A DNA stretch of 64,000 nt, from contig NZ_AUDK01000010.1 in the NCBI RefSeq assembly GCF_000425425.1, positions 62,001-126,000 on the forward strand, in the 5' to 3' direction. Every line of letters begins with the position of its first letter. Position 1 is the stretch's first letter. Of this stretch, positions 43,593 to 53,621 are shown in pieces. Under the pieces are notes generated by a model. That model worked only from the letters and a program-made list of their open reading frames with translations, searched no databases and was not told the DNA's origin. Source of the DNA: Flavobacterium daejeonense DSM 17708 (GTDB lineage Bacteria > Bacteroidota > Bacteroidia > Flavobacteriales > Flavobacteriaceae). The position numbers and the translations under genes are program-made.

Positions 43593-43625
43593 AAAATTAA
43601 TTTATTGTTAAGTTCTAAAAAAAAA

Positions 43626-43651
43626 AACACCAATCGGTTAGGACTGGTGTT
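43626..43651 (-). terminator. Terminator downstream of clpB
   Basis: AACACCA (43626-43632) pairs with TGGTGTT (43645-43651). On the minus strand a long U-run follows, so it mainly ends clpB transcription coming from the right. Confidence 0.65.
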
Positions 43652-43673
43652 CTAATTATATTATTTCTTGTCA

Positions 43674-43759
43674 GTCATTGCGAGGAACGAAGCAATCTCA
43701 CTAAGTTTTTAGCTACTAACCTTTAATAGTGAGATTACTTCGCTATCGCTCGTAATGAC
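43674..43759. repeat. REP-like hairpin (GTCATTGCGAGGAACGAAGC type)
   Basis: GTCATTGCGAG...CAATCTCACT (43674-43702) faces AGTGAGATTACTTCG...CTCGTAATGAC (43728-43759), giving a long imperfect hairpin of 86 nt. Similar short palindromes beginning GTCATTGCGAG occur in many unrelated bacteria. It sits between rloB and clpB stops. Confidence 0.65.
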
Positions 43760-43765
43760 TATGGC

Positions 43766-46372
43766 TTACACTTCCGCTTTTTCGCTTTGATTTCTAAAAA
43801 CCAATTGACCGTCAAAGGCATCTAAAAGAATGATACTGTCGGTTGTGATTGTACCAGCCAGAATTTCTTTAGACAACTGATTCAAGACTTCTCTTTGAAT
43901 CACACGTTTTACGGGACGAGCACCAAACTGCGGGTCGAATCCTTTATCCGATAAATAGGCAATTGCTTCCGGTGTGGCATCCATCGTAATACCTTGTTGT
44001 GCCAGCATTTTAGTCACGCTTTTTAATTGTAAACCTACAATTTGAGCGATATTCGCATTGGTCAAAGGCGTAAACATCACAATTTCATCAATACGGTTAA
44101 TGAATTCCGGACGAACGGTTTGTTTCAATAATCCCAATACTTCTGTTTTTGCAGCTTCGGTAGCGGCTTCGATGCCTCCTTTGAGATTCTCAAATTTCTC
44201 CTGAATAATCTGGCTTCCCATATTAGAAGTCATGATGATGATAGAGTTTTTAAAATCGGCCAAACGTCCTTTGTTGTCTGTCAAACGTCCTTCGTCCAAA
44301 ACCTGCAACAGGATGTTAAAGGTGTCCGGATGGGCTTTTTCAATCTCATCCAACAAAATTACTGAATAAGGTTTTCTACGCACGGCTTCGGTCAATTGTC
44401 CACCTTCATCATAACCCACATAGCCCGGAGGCGCACCTACCAAACGGCTCACAGCGTGACGTTCCTGGTATTCGCTCATATCGATACGGGTCATGGCGTT
44501 TTCATCGTCAAACAGATATTCAGCCAGGGCTTTTGCTAATTCGGTTTTACCCACACCTGTGGTTCCAAGGAATAAGAAAGTACCAACCGGTTTTTTCAGA
44601 TCTTGTAATCCGGCACGGCTACGGCGAACCGCATCACTCACGGCTTCGATAGCTTCTTCCTGACCTACCACACGACGGTGTAGTTCTTCTTCCAGATGCA
44701 GGAGTTTTTCTCTTTCTCCCTGCAACATTTTAACCACCGGAATCCCGGTCCATTTGGCTACCACTTCAGCAATGTCTTCTCGGTTTACTTCTTCTTTGAT
44801 AAGCGAAGAACCATGTTGGTTTTCCTGTAATTCTTTCATCAAGGCATCCAATTGTTCCTGAGCTTCCTTGATTTTACCGTAACGGATTTCGGCAACCTTT
44901 CCGTAATCACCTTCACGCTCGGCACGCTCGGCTTCGTATTTTAGATTTTCAATTTGTGCTTTCTCTGCCTGAATGTTATCCACAATGTCTTTTTCTGATT
45001 TCCATTTGGCGAAAATCTTATTGCGTTCTTCTTTTAAATTGGCCAATTCCAAACCAAGAATTTTAAGTTTGGCTTCGTCTTTTTCACGTTTGATGGCTTC
45101 AATTTCGATTTCCAGCTGCATTACTTTTCGATCCAAAACATCCAGTTCTTCCGGTTTTGAATTGATTTCCATACGGATTTTGGAAGCTGCTTCGTCCATT
45201 AAATCGATGGCTTTGTCCGGTAAAAATCGGTTGGTAATGTAACGTTGCGATAATTCAACCGCCGCAATAATCGCTTCGTCTTTGATTTGTACCTGATGGT
45301 GTGTTTCGTATTTTTCTTTAATACCACGCAAAATCGAAATCGCACTTTCGGTATCGGGTTCATCAATCAGTACTTTTTGGAAACGTCTTTCAAGGGCTTT
45401 GTCTTTTTCGAAATATTTTTGGTATTCGTCCAAAGTAGTTGCCCCAATAGCGCGCAGTTCTCCACGCGCCAAAGCCGGTTTTAAAATATTAGCCGCATCC
45501 ATAGCACCTTCGCCACCTCCGGCACCTACTAAGGTGTGAATTTCGTCAATGAATAAAACGATGTCACCTTCGGCTGATGTTACTTCTTTCACCACCGATT
45601 TCAAACGTTCTTCAAATTCTCCTTTGTATTTTGCGCCCGCAATCAAAGCTCCCATATCAAGCGAGTACACGATTTTTTCTTTTAGATTTTCAGGAACGTC
45701 ACCGTCAACAATTCGGTGTGCCAAACCTTCGGCAATAGCTGTTTTACCCACTCCGGGTTCTCCCACCAGCATTGGATTGTTTTTGGTTCTACGGGTTAAA
45801 ATTTGCAATACGCGTCGAATTTCTTCGTCACGACCAATAACCGGATCCAGTTTACCGCTTCTAGCCAATTCGTTCAGGTTTTTAGCGTATTTATTTAGTG
45901 AATTGTAAGTTTCCTCGGCAGAAGCAGAAGTTACTCTCTCTCCTTTACGTAATTCTTCAATGGCTGATTTTAGTCCTTTTTCGGTAACGCCCTGATCTTT
46001 TAAGATTTGGGCAACCTTAGATTTGGATGCAAAAATAGCCAGTATCAAATGTTCGATAGAAACATATTCATCGTTCATTTTTTGTGCAATAATTTCAGCT
46101 TCGGTTAAGGCTTTATTGGCTTCTCTGGAAAGCATAATATCACCTCCGGAAACTTTAGGAAAGTTTTGGATAGTACTATCTAAAACTTGCAGAAATAAAG
46201 GCACATTTACATTGAGTTTTTTCAAAATAAAAGGAGCCACATTTTCGTCTACTTCAAAAATAGCTTTGAAAATATGTTCGTTTTCAATTTGTTGTTGGCC
46301 ATAGCGTTGTGCTAATTGTTGCGAATGCTGAATGGCTTCCTGCGATTTGATTGTAAATTTATTAATGTTCAT
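43766..46372 (-). CDS. clpB: ATP-dependent chaperone ClpB
   Basis: This 868-residue HSP100 disaggregase has an N-terminal Clp_N repeat pair (about 1-145), a first AAA domain (Walker A GEPGVGKT, about 202-209), the coiled-coil M domain (about 400-525) that separates ClpB from ClpA, and a second AAA domain (GTTGVGKT, about 606-613). The C-terminal D2 small domain is complete. It extracts proteins from aggregates together with DnaK. No CIRCE-like operator was seen upstream. Confidence 0.97.
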   Translation of the reverse strand: MNINKFTIKSQEAIQHSQQLAQRYGQQQIENEHIFKAIFEVDENVAPFILKKLNVNVPLFLQVLDSTIQNFPKVSGGDIMLSREANKALTEAEIIAQKMNDEYVSIEHLILAIFASKSKVAQILKDQGVTEKGLKSAIEELRKGERVTSASAEETYNSLNKYAKNLNELARSGKLDPVIGRDEEIRRVLQILTRRTKNNPMLVGEPGVGKTAIAEGLAHRIVDGDVPENLKEKIVYSLDMGALIAGAKYKGEFEERLKSVVKEVTSAEGDIVLFIDEIHTLVGAGGGEGAMDAANILKPALARGELRAIGATTLDEYQKYFEKDKALERRFQKVLIDEPDTESAISILRGIKEKYETHHQVQIKDEAIIAAVELSQRYITNRFLPDKAIDLMDEAASKIRMEINSKPEELDVLDRKVMQLEIEIEAIKREKDEAKLKILGLELANLKEERNKIFAKWKSEKDIVDNIQAEKAQIENLKYEAERAEREGDYGKVAEIRYGKIKEAQEQLDALMKELQENQHGSSLIKEEVNREDIAEVVAKWTGIPVVKMLQGEREKLLHLEEELHRRVVGQEEAIEAVSDAVRRSRAGLQDLKKPVGTFLFLGTTGVGKTELAKALAEYLFDDENAMTRIDMSEYQERHAVSRLVGAPPGYVGYDEGGQLTEAVRRKPYSVILLDEIEKAHPDTFNILLQVLDEGRLTDNKGRLADFKNSIIIMTSNMGSQIIQEKFENLKGGIEAATEAAKTEVLGLLKQTVRPEFINRIDEIVMFTPLTNANIAQIVGLQLKSVTKMLAQQGITMDATPEAIAYLSDKGFDPQFGARPVKRVIQREVLNQLSKEILAGTITTDSIILLDAFDGQLVFRNQSEKAEV

Positions 46373-46405
46373 ATTGTTTTATTGATTTGGTTTAAACTTA
46401 TTACT

Positions 46406-46413
46406 TACCTTTG
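46406..46413 (+). promoter_or_regulatory. -7 box of ytxJ
   Basis: TACCTTTG fits TAnnTTTG; a TTTG at 46386-46389 or TTG at 46382-46384 may be the -33 element. The box lies downstream of the longest in-frame start and so supports an internal ATG for ytxJ. Confidence 0.65.
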
Positions 46414-46522
46414 CAAGCGTTGGGACAAATTATATTCCATATCAAATTTAAAGACAAAAAGACATAAAAACCATAATTTTTATCAGTTTTTAATGCCAAA
46501 AAGTCATAAAACAAGTCAAAAT

Positions 46523-46912
46523 ATGAATTTTTTTAAAAATATCTTCGGGAGTGATGAAACTCCGAAACAACAGGAATTTAAAATTAACTGGGAAAATCTA
46601 ACCGATTTGAATCAGTTAGCTGAAATTATGTTTAACTCGAATGAGAAACCAGCGGTCATTTTTAAACACAGTACCCGATGCAGTATCAGTAGAATGGCTC
46701 TGAAGCAATTTGAAAATGAATTTGCTTTACAGGATAAAGTTACACCTTATTTTTTGGATTTATTAAACTATCGCGAAATTTCAAATGAAATTGCCAATCG
46801 TTTTCAGGTAGAACATCAGTCTCCGCAAATATTAGTGATTAAAGACGGAAAATCAGTTTACGATGCTTCGCATTCGGATATTGATGCTTCAGTTCTTGCA
46901 GAAGTAGTGTAA
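46523..46912 (+). CDS. ytxJ: Bacillithiol system redox-active protein YtxJ
   Basis: From the ATG at 46523 the protein has 129 residues (MNFFKNIFGSDE...). Longer readings begin before the promoter at 46406. It has a thioredoxin-like fold with a single active Cys in HSTRCSISRMALKQF and the cis-Pro region HQSPQILVIKDG. YtxJ is a monothiol bacilliredoxin-like protein thought to remove bacillithiol from proteins. It is monocistronic and divergent from clpB. Confidence 0.85.
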   Translation: MNFFKNIFGSDETPKQQEFKINWENLTDLNQLAEIMFNSNEKPAVIFKHSTRCSISRMALKQFENEFALQDKVTPYFLDLLNYREISNEIANRFQVEHQSPQILVIKDGKSVYDASHSDIDASVLAEVV

Positions 46913-46932
46913 TCAAATTAATAAAAATAAGA

Positions 46933-46980
46933 AGCCACGAATTCACGAATTAAAATATCATAATTCGTGAATTCGTGGCT
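46933..46980. terminator. Bidirectional terminator between ytxJ and argH
   Basis: A 19-bp perfect stem pairs AGCCACGAATTCACGAATT (46933-46951) with its complement (46962-46980), 10-nt loop, flanked by A/T runs. The same CACGAATTCACGAATT text occurs as a widespread repeat in flavobacteria. Confidence 0.85.
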
Positions 46981-47002
46981 TTTTATAAAATGCGTTTTCG
47001 TT

Positions 47003-48283
47003 TTAGAAAGCCTGATTCATTTTTTCTTTAATCTCATTCAAACAAAGGTTATTAATACTTCCTTCGTGTGTGTGTTTGGTTGCTTTTGGCGATTGGTAAT
47101 TTCCGGCTTCAATTTGCAAAGCTACTTCTTTGTAAGCATCTCTAAATGGAATTCCGGCTGTAACCATTTCGTTCAAGGTATCAACGGTAAATAAATAATC
47201 GTATTTTTTATCCTCTAAAATATTTTCTTTAACCTTGATATCCGGAATGGAGAAAATAGCAATATCCAAACAGGCTTTTAAGTTTTGAATAGCAGGGAAA
47301 ACACCTTCTTTTAAAAGTTGTAAATCTCTGTGGTAACCGCTTGGTAAGTTGTTGGTGATTAATGTTAACTCATAAGGTAATGCCTGAATTTTGTTGCATT
47401 TTCCACGAATTAATTCAAATACATCCGGATTTTTTTTGTGAGGCATGATGCTTGAACCCGTTGTTAAATTGGCTGGTAACCCAATAAAATCAAAGTTCTG
47501 ACTCATGTATAAACATACGTCATAGGCAAATTTAGCAAGTGTTCCCGCGACACTCGCCATAGCAAAAGCAACTGTCTTCTCTGATTTTCCCCGACTCATT
47601 TGTGCCGCAACCGAATTGTATTTTAAGGCACTAAAACCCATTTCTTTTGTGGTAAAAGTACGGTCAATAGGGAAGGAGCTTCCGTATCCCGCAGCCGAGC
47701 CTAAAGGGTTTTGATCGACTACTTTTAAAGCCGCATTCAACATACTCATGTCGTCAATTAAGCTTTCAGCATAAGCCGAAAACCACATTCCGAAGGAACT
47801 TGGCATCGCTATTTGCAAATGCGTATAACCCGGCAATAATACGTTTTGGTATTTTTCAGCAGAAGCCATTAATAAATCAAAAAGTGCTTTGACCTGTTGT
47901 TTTAATTGCAGTACTTCTTCTTTTAAATACAGGTTCATATCCACTAAAACCTGATCATTACGGGAACGGGCAGTGTGGATTTTTTTTCCGGCATCACCTA
48001 CTTTTTGCGTAAGCAAATATTCCACTTTGGAATGTACATCTTCAAATGAATCTTCGATGGTAAAATTTCCGGCTTTAATATCTTCCTGAATTTCTGCCAA
48101 TGCGTCTAATAAATCTTCGCATTCCTGATTAGTAATTAAGCCAATTTTTGCAAGCATTTTTGCCTGCGCAATATTTCCAGTAACATCATGTTTTGCCAAA
48201 ATCAAATCTAATTCTCTATCGTTTCCTACGGTGAATAAGTCGATTTGTTTATCAGTTGGTATTCCTTTTTCCCAAAGTTTCAT
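47003..48283 (-). CDS. argH: Argininosuccinate lyase
   Basis: The ATG at 48283 gives 426 residues (MKLWEKGIPTDKQ), the normal start; a longer reading would run into an upstream repeat. The fumarase/ASL signature GSSIMPHKKNPDVFE holds the catalytic Ser. It cleaves argininosuccinate to arginine and fumarate, the last step. It is the last gene of the leftward arg/pro cluster and is followed by a strong terminator. Confidence 0.96.
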   Translation of the reverse strand: MKLWEKGIPTDKQIDLFTVGNDRELDLILAKHDVTGNIAQAKMLAKIGLITNQECEDLLDALAEIQEDIKAGNFTIEDSFEDVHSKVEYLLTQKVGDAGKKIHTARSRNDQVLVDMNLYLKEEVLQLKQQVKALFDLLMASAEKYQNVLLPGYTHLQIAMPSSFGMWFSAYAESLIDDMSMLNAALKVVDQNPLGSAAGYGSSFPIDRTFTTKEMGFSALKYNSVAAQMSRGKSEKTVAFAMASVAGTLAKFAYDVCLYMSQNFDFIGLPANLTTGSSIMPHKKNPDVFELIRGKCNKIQALPYELTLITNNLPSGYHRDLQLLKEGVFPAIQNLKACLDIAIFSIPDIKVKENILEDKKYDYLFTVDTLNEMVTAGIPFRDAYKEVALQIEAGNYQSPKATKHTHEGSINNLCLNEIKEKMNQAF

Positions 48284-48347
48284 AATTCTATGTTTTTGTT
48301 TCGCAAAGATTCTCAGAGAATACCCAGAGATTCGCAAAGTTATTTTT

Positions 48348-48424
48348 TAGCCCCGATAGCAGCGAAAATCCTTTTATTTTTTTCTTTAAAAAATAAAAGA
48401 TTGCAGCGAATAGCGGGATTAGCT
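48348..48424. repeat. Hairpin element (TAGCCCCGATAGC...GCGGGATTAGCTA)
   Basis: Outer ends TAGCCCCGATAGCAGCG and GCAGCGAATAGCGGGATTAG flank an A/T stem (AATCCTTTTATTTTTT against AAAAAATAAAAGATT). It lies between argH and argE, inside the cluster. A decayed relative is at 31068-31210. The preceding 40 bp (48302-48341) have two CGCAAAG copies of another repeat family. Confidence 0.65.
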
Positions 48425-48425
48425 A

Positions 48426-49499
48426 CTAAATATTTTTAAAGAAATCAGAAAGTATTTTGATATACAATTCGATTCCTTCTTCGATTTCGTTTGAGTAAAT
48501 AAATTCGTCAGCCGAGTGAGAGCGCAAACTGTCACCAGGTCCTAATTTCAATGATTTACAGTATAAAACAGACTGATCAGAAAGTGTAGGGGAGCCGTAA
48601 GTGGTTCTTCCTAATGCAATTCCGGCCTGAACTAATCCGTGAGAAACAGGGATAGAAGAAGCATTTAAGTGCATCGAACGGGGATTGACTTCGGCATTTA
48701 CATTTTTACGAACTGTGGCTAAAATTTCTTTGTTGTTGTAACAATCGTTTACCCGAATATCTACAACCAAATCACATTCAGAAGGCACTACATTGTGCTG
48801 TTTTCCGGCATTGATTTGGGTTACGGTCATTTTTACAGGACCTAAAACTTCCGATATTTTTTCGAATTGGTAGTTTTTGAACCATTCGATTGCTGCTAAT
48901 GTATTATAAATTGGATTATCCGGATTGTTATGTGCTGCGTGGCTGGCAGTACCTTTTACTTTTATGTCTAAAACCAGTAAACCTTTTTCGGCTACGGCCA
49001 ATTGCATTAAAGTAGGTTCGCCTACGATAGCGCATTCTAATTCCGGTAAGTGTTTTAAAACGCTGTTTAATCCGTTTTTACCACTGCTTTCTTCTTCGGC
49101 CGAAGCCACCATTACGATGTTGTAAGGCAAATTTTCACTGGTATAAAAATGGGTAAAAGTTGCTAACAGGGAAACTAAACAACCTCCGGCATCATTACTT
49201 CCCAAACCGTATAATTTTCCGTCTTCTACAATGGCTTTGAAAGGGTCATTAGTGTAAGCCTGATTGGGTCTTACCGTATCGTGATGGGAATTTAAAAGTA
49301 GTGTTGGTTTGTTTTCGTCAAAATTTTTATTGAATGCCCAAACATTGTTATTCTCTCTCTTGAAAGGTATTCCGTTTTGGTTAAACCAATTTTCTATTAA
49401 AAGCGCTGTTTGTTGCTCTTCACTGGAAAAGGAAGGCGTTTCAATCAGGCTCTTTAATAAATTAATTGCTTCTTGAGTAAGTGTTTCGATGTTTTTCAT
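48426..49499 (-). CDS. argE: M20-family acylornithine deacylase (ArgE role)
   Basis: The ATG at 49499 gives 357 residues. M20 metal-site motifs are present: HHDTVRP, GSNDAGGCLVSLL, SAEEESSGKNGL with the catalytic Glu pair, and C-terminal HSADEF. It removes the acyl group to free ornithine or citrulline. In this cluster the carbamoyltransferase probably acts on succinylornithine, so this enzyme likely removes succinyl (or acetyl) from citrulline. The exact acyl group cannot be read from sequence. Confidence 0.85.
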   Translation of the reverse strand: MKNIETLTQEAINLLKSLIETPSFSSEEQQTALLIENWFNQNGIPFKRENNNVWAFNKNFDENKPTLLLNSHHDTVRPNQAYTNDPFKAIVEDGKLYGLGSNDAGGCLVSLLATFTHFYTSENLPYNIVMVASAEEESSGKNGLNSVLKHLPELECAIVGEPTLMQLAVAEKGLLVLDIKVKGTASHAAHNNPDNPIYNTLAAIEWFKNYQFEKISEVLGPVKMTVTQINAGKQHNVVPSECDLVVDIRVNDCYNNKEILATVRKNVNAEVNPRSMHLNASSIPVSHGLVQAGIALGRTTYGSPTLSDQSVLYCKSLKLGPGDSLRSHSADEFIYSNEIEEGIELYIKILSDFFKNI

Positions 49500-49610
49500 T
49501 TTTTGTTTTTTTTCCAATAAGTTGTTGGCTTTTTGGAGTTTTTTTTAGAAGTTTTTCTTCTAATTTTTTTTTAAACGGTATCACTTTGATTTACAATCAA
49601 ATGATGTGGT

Positions 49611-50390
49611 TTACAGTTGAATGGTGGTGCAAACGGCGTCTGCATTTTTCAACATTCTATGATGTCCGATTTTAATTTTCTGAACTCCTTTTGACAAACT
49701 GTTAAAACAATTATCTAATTTAGGAATCATTCCGGAATGGATAGCCCCTTCGTTTTTTAATTTGGCATACAAAGGAGAGTCTATTTGTGCAATTACTGAA
49801 GAATCATCTTCGGCATCGTACAAAACGCCCGGTTTTTCGAAGCAATAATTTAGAGTTACTTCAAAAACTTCCGATAATCCGATAGCTAATTCACTGGCAA
49901 TAGTATCGGCATTGGTGTTTAATAATTGTCCGTTTTTATCGTGTGTGATGGCACAAAACACAGGAGTAATATCTAATTCAATTAGTTTTTGTAATAAAGG
50001 TGTATTGATTTTTTTGACATCGCCCACAAATCCATAATCAATAGTAGGGTGATTTCTCTTTTCAGAAAGGATAAGATTTCCGTCAGCACCGGTAAACCCT
50101 ACGGCATTTGTTTCGTTTGCCTGTAATTCGGCAACCACATTTTTATTGATTTGCCCCGCATAAATCATCACTGCAATATCCAGCATAGGTGCATCGGTAA
50201 TTCTTCGACCGTCAACCATTTTTGGTGTTAAGCCTACGCTTTGTGCCATTTTAGTCGCTGATTTTCCTCCACCGTGAACTAATACTTTATAGCCTTCGAT
50301 TTTAGAAAAATCAGAAAGAAATTGAGTCAGTTCTGTTGGATTGTCGATGATGTTTCCACCTATTTTGATTACTGTAAGTTGCTGTTTCAT
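49611..50390 (-). CDS. argB: Acylglutamate kinase
   Basis: This 259-residue amino-acid kinase has KIGGNIIDN at the start, HGGGKSATKMAQSVG for phosphate and substrate binding, and LNTNADTIASELAIGL near the nucleotide site. It phosphorylates N-acyl-glutamate, the second step of arginine synthesis. Without the N-terminal helix of arginine-inhibited hexameric enzymes, feedback inhibition at this step is less likely. Confidence 0.94.
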   Translation of the reverse strand: MKQQLTVIKIGGNIIDNPTELTQFLSDFSKIEGYKVLVHGGGKSATKMAQSVGLTPKMVDGRRITDAPMLDIAVMIYAGQINKNVVAELQANETNAVGFTGADGNLILSEKRNHPTIDYGFVGDVKKINTPLLQKLIELDITPVFCAITHDKNGQLLNTNADTIASELAIGLSEVFEVTLNYCFEKPGVLYDAEDDSSVIAQIDSPLYAKLKNEGAIHSGMIPKLDNCFNSLSKGVQKIKIGHHRMLKNADAVCTTIQL

Positions 50391-50446
50391 GATATAGGGT
50401 TATTGCTTGAAAAAGTATAAAAATAAAGCGTATTAAAAAAATCAAT

Positions 50447-51412
50447 TTATTCGTTTACCTTCTTTTTAGAAATAGATTTTAATATTTTTTTTAATACTAA
50501 TTGAGCCGAATAGGTTCTGTTATTTGCCTGTTGAATAACAATAGAATTTTCGCTGTCAATGACTTCGTCGGTTACAATTACATTTCTACGAACAGGTAAA
50601 CAGTGCATGAATTTGGCATTATTAGTCAAAGCCATTTTTTCAGCAGTTACAGTCCAGTTGGTATCCGCATTAGTAATTTGTCCGTATTCAATATAGTTAC
50701 TCCAGTTTTTGGCATAAATAAAATCGGCATTTTCAAAAGCTTTATTCTGATCGTATTCAATTTTAGAATCCTTAGTGATTTCCGGATTCAATTCGTAACC
50801 TTCCGGATGTGTGATTACAAAATCAGCGTTTTGTTTTTGCATCATTTCTACAAAAGAATTCGCAACCGCCTGTGGTAATGCTTTAGGGTGCGGAGCCCAG
50901 GTTAGAACCACTTTTGGTCTATGTGGGGTTTTGAATTCTTCCATGGTGATGGCATCTGCCAAAGATTGTAATGGGTGACCCGTGCAGCCTTCCATATTTA
51001 CAACCGGTACTGTGGCGTATTTTAAAAAACCTGCCAAAACCATTTCGGCATTGTCTTTTTCTTTATCAATTAATCCGGCAAAAGCTCTGATGGCAATAAT
51101 ATCACAATATTGAGAGACTACTTCGGCAGCTTCTTTAATGTGTTCCGAAGCGCCCTGACTCATGATCGCACCGTCTTCAAATTCTAATGTCCATCCTTCG
51201 CTGGTAAAGTTCATTACCATCACATTCATACCTAAATTTAAGGCTGCTTTTTGTGTACTCAAACGGGTCCTTAAACTTGGATTGAAAAACAACATCCCTA
51301 ATGTTTTGTTTTTTCCTAATTTCTTGTTCTTAAGTGGGTTTCTCTTGATTTTAAGAGCATCTTGAACCCATTCTGACAAATTATCTATGTCCTGAATTGA
51401 AATATAGTTCAT
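50447..51412 (-). CDS. argF': N-acylornithine carbamoyltransferase, probably succinyl type
   Basis: This 321-residue transcarbamylase has the carbamoyl-phosphate loop FFNPSLRTR (42-50), ATRHP-equivalent GCTGHPLQSLAD and the C-terminal FMHCLPVRRN. Overall text is close to the Bacteroides fragilis succinylornithine enzyme. At the selectivity position, Ser89 (GASEH) replaces the Glu of the Xanthomonas acetyl enzyme and the Pro of the Bacteroides enzyme. Replacing that Glu by Ser is known to turn the acetyl enzyme into a succinyl one, so a succinyl substrate is inferred. Confidence 0.88.
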   Translation of the reverse strand: MNYISIQDIDNLSEWVQDALKIKRNPLKNKKLGKNKTLGMLFFNPSLRTRLSTQKAALNLGMNVMVMNFTSEGWTLEFEDGAIMSQGASEHIKEAAEVVSQYCDIIAIRAFAGLIDKEKDNAEMVLAGFLKYATVPVVNMEGCTGHPLQSLADAITMEEFKTPHRPKVVLTWAPHPKALPQAVANSFVEMMQKQNADFVITHPEGYELNPEITKDSKIEYDQNKAFENADFIYAKNWSNYIEYGQITNADTNWTVTAEKMALTNNAKFMHCLPVRRNVIVTDEVIDSENSIVIQQANNRTYSAQLVLKKILKSISKKKVNE

Positions 51413-51518
51413 CTTTTGAGTGTATTTGAATGCTAAATAACGAATTTGCTGTGCAAAGAAACGTGAATTATAGCGGATTATATGTTATCGTTTTTAAATC
51501 AATTTTAGTTTAATTCTG

Positions 51519-52280
51519 CTAGACAATTTTTGTAAATGCTATTTTATTTGCTAAAGCATTTAAAATGAAATTGTCATTTAGACCATTAACCACCCAGGTT
51601 TCAATTTGGGCTTCTTTGGCAATGGCAGCAGCTTCTATTTTGGACTGCATACCTCCGGTTCCATGTGAAGATTTAGAATCACCAATTTCTTTTTCTAAAT
51701 CTTTTAGATTCTCTACCGATAAAATAGTTTTAGGAAAACCATTACTCATTGATTCTTTGGTGTAAAAACCATCGGTATTTGTGGCTATAATCAGAATATC
51801 AACTTTTAATAAAACTGCGGTTAAAGCCGCTAATTTATCGTTATCTCCAAATTTAATTTCATCAGTAGCTACGGTATCATTTTCGTTGATAATAGGGATG
51901 TAATTGTTTTTGACCAATACATTAATAGTATTCACAATGTTTTTCTTAGTTTGTTCTTTTTCAAAATCAGAATAAGAAAGTAAACATTGTGAAGTATTCA
52001 AGCCTAAATCCTTAAAGTTTTCGTTGTAAATCCGCATCAAATGAGGCTGACCAATAGAAGCCAAAGCCTGTTTGACAAAAACATCTTTGTCATTATTATC
52101 TAATTTTACAAATTGTTTGGCCGCTGCAATTGCACCGGAACTTACAATGATAAATTCGTATTTATCATTCAAAGCAGCGATTTGCATACCAATATCCTCA
52201 ATCTTTCCTCTCGAAATATGATTGGTTTCTCTGGTTAGGGTATTACTGCCTAATTTTAATAAAATTCTTTTTTTTGCCAT
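51519..52280 (-). CDS. proB: Glutamate 5-kinase, short form without PUA domain
   Basis: This 253-residue kinase has KLGSNTLTRETNHI, the substrate loop VSSGAIAAAKQFV and GTGGMQSKIEAA for nucleotide binding. It makes glutamyl-5-phosphate for ProA. The C-terminal PUA domain (about 100 residues) of the E. coli enzyme is absent, as in other short forms. It lies downstream of proA with 144 bp between, which contain repeats at 52286-52345 and 52381-52402. Confidence 0.94.
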   Translation of the reverse strand: MAKKRILLKLGSNTLTRETNHISRGKIEDIGMQIAALNDKYEFIIVSSGAIAAAKQFVKLDNNDKDVFVKQALASIGQPHLMRIYNENFKDLGLNTSQCLLSYSDFEKEQTKKNIVNTINVLVKNNYIPIINENDTVATDEIKFGDNDKLAALTAVLLKVDILIIATNTDGFYTKESMSNGFPKTILSVENLKDLEKEIGDSKSSHGTGGMQSKIEAAAIAKEAQIETWVVNGLNDNFILNALANKIAFTKIV

Positions 52281-52285
52281 TTTTT

Positions 52286-52402
52286 AAACGCAAAGTTTTC
52301 TTTTTTTAATCACAAAGCTCACAAAGTTTTCGCAAAGTGCACTAAGTTTACAAGCTCTTTTTATGTTTTGTGTCAAATTTAGTTCTCGACTGCGCTCGAA
52401 CT
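52286..52402. repeat. CGCAAAG-type repeats plus AGTTC/GAACT palindrome
   Basis: Between proA and proB lie several copies of CGCAAAG/CACAAAG text (52286-52345) and a 22-bp inverted repeat from 52381 to 52402 with AGTTC and GAACT ends around TCGACTGCGCTCGA. No gene is present. The text recalls short intergenic repeats at 29726, 48302 and 56086. Confidence 0.5.
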
Positions 52403-52424
52403 AACAACTGACAACTGATTACTG

Positions 52425-53621
52425 CTATCTAACCTGTCCTTCTCCGTAAATGTACCATTTGTTAGTTACCAGATGTTGTAAACCAATTGGTCCGCGTTGG
52501 TGTAATTTGTCGGTACTGATTGCTAATTCGCCTCCTAAACCAAATTGCCCACCGTCAGTGAATCGGGTAGAGGCATTGTGATAAACCGAAGAAGCATCAA
52601 TGTTTTCCATAAATTCCTGCGCAATGGTTTTGTCTTCTGTAATAATCGAAGCCGAATGTCCACCACAATATTTATTAATCATTTCAATAGCTTCCTGATT
52701 TGAATTTACCGTTCCGATGACAATTTTGTAATCTAAAAATTCTTCGTACCAAATCAAATCATTTTCAATGGCCGGAATTTGAGTGGCTTTTGCAATAGCT
52801 TCGTCGCCTAAAACCGTAACGTTATAACTTTTTAATTTAGTAACTAATTCATTAGTAAAAGCTTCCCAATTTGGTAAATTCACATCAATCAATACTTTAT
52901 CTAAAGCATTACAAACCGATATATTTGAGGTTTTTCCGTTGATGATAATATTCATTGCTTTGTCTAAATCAGCGTCGGAATTGATGTATAAAAAATTGTT
53001 TCCGCGACCGCTTACAATCACCGGACAACTCGCGTGTTTTTTAGTAAATTCGATGAGTTTCTCACCTCCGCGTGGTACGATTAAATCCACTCTTTGCGTT
53101 GGTTTTTCTAAGAAAGCCTGAGTTTGCACTCTGTCATAATTCAAATATTCTACCCAGTCTGTAGAAACTCTGTTTTCTGCCAAAGCCTGATGCCAAAGGC
53201 TTACAATCTTTTGGTTAGAAAGTAAGGATTCTTTACCACCTTTCAACAAAATTTTGTTCCCAGACTTAAAAGCAATTCCTCCCGCTTCAACAGTTACGTC
53301 CGGACGGGATTCATAAATAATCAAAATCGTTCCAAAAGCAGCCGTTTTATTGCTAATTCTCATGCCGTTGTCATGAGTAAATTCATAACGAATCTGCCCC
53401 ACAGGATCTTGCTGACTAGCCAACTGTTGCACCGAAAGAATCATTCCGTCCACCTTAGCATCGTCAACAAGCAAGCGTTTTTCCATAGCCAAATCTTCAC
53501 CGTTATAATTGGCTAAATCCTGCTGATTGATGGCTTTCAAAGCTTCTCTTTCCTGTTCTAAAAGTTCCGCCATTCGGGTCAATACAGCGTTTCTTTTGTC
53601 TATGGATAATAATGTATTCAT
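52425..53621 (-). CDS. proA: Glutamate-5-semialdehyde dehydrogenase (gamma-glutamyl phosphate reductase)
   Basis: This 398-residue ALDH-fold enzyme has the catalytic Cys237 in NISVCNALDKV, the substrate stretch SRPDVTVEAGGIAFKSGN and the C-terminal GGQFGLGGELAIST. It reduces glutamyl-5-phosphate to glutamate semialdehyde. Its ATG overlaps the stop of a 59-residue membrane ORF (ATGA), so translation of the two is coupled. Confidence 0.95.
   Translation of the reverse strand: MNTLLSIDKRNAVLTRMAELLEQEREALKAINQQDLANYNGEDLAMEKRLLVDDAKVDGMILSVQQLASQQDPVGQIRYEFTHDNGMRISNKTAAFGTILIIYESRPDVTVEAGGIAFKSGNKILLKGGKESLLSNQKIVSLWHQALAENRVSTDWVEYLNYDRVQTQAFLEKPTQRVDLIVPRGGEKLIEFTKKHASCPVIVSGRGNNFLYINSDADLDKAMNIIINGKTSNISVCNALDKVLIDVNLPNWEAFTNELVTKLKSYNVTVLGDEAIAKATQIPAIENDLIWYEEFLDYKIVIGTVNSNQEAIEMINKYCGGHSASIITEDKTIAQEFMENIDASSVYHNASTRFTDGGQFGLGGELAISTDKLHQRGPIGLQHLVTNKWYIYGEGQVR

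Noticed and set aside
46316..46522. Extended N-terminus for ytxJ
   Set aside because: The reading frame is open but starts within the clpB start region and upstream of the -7 box; the conserved protein begins at 46523.
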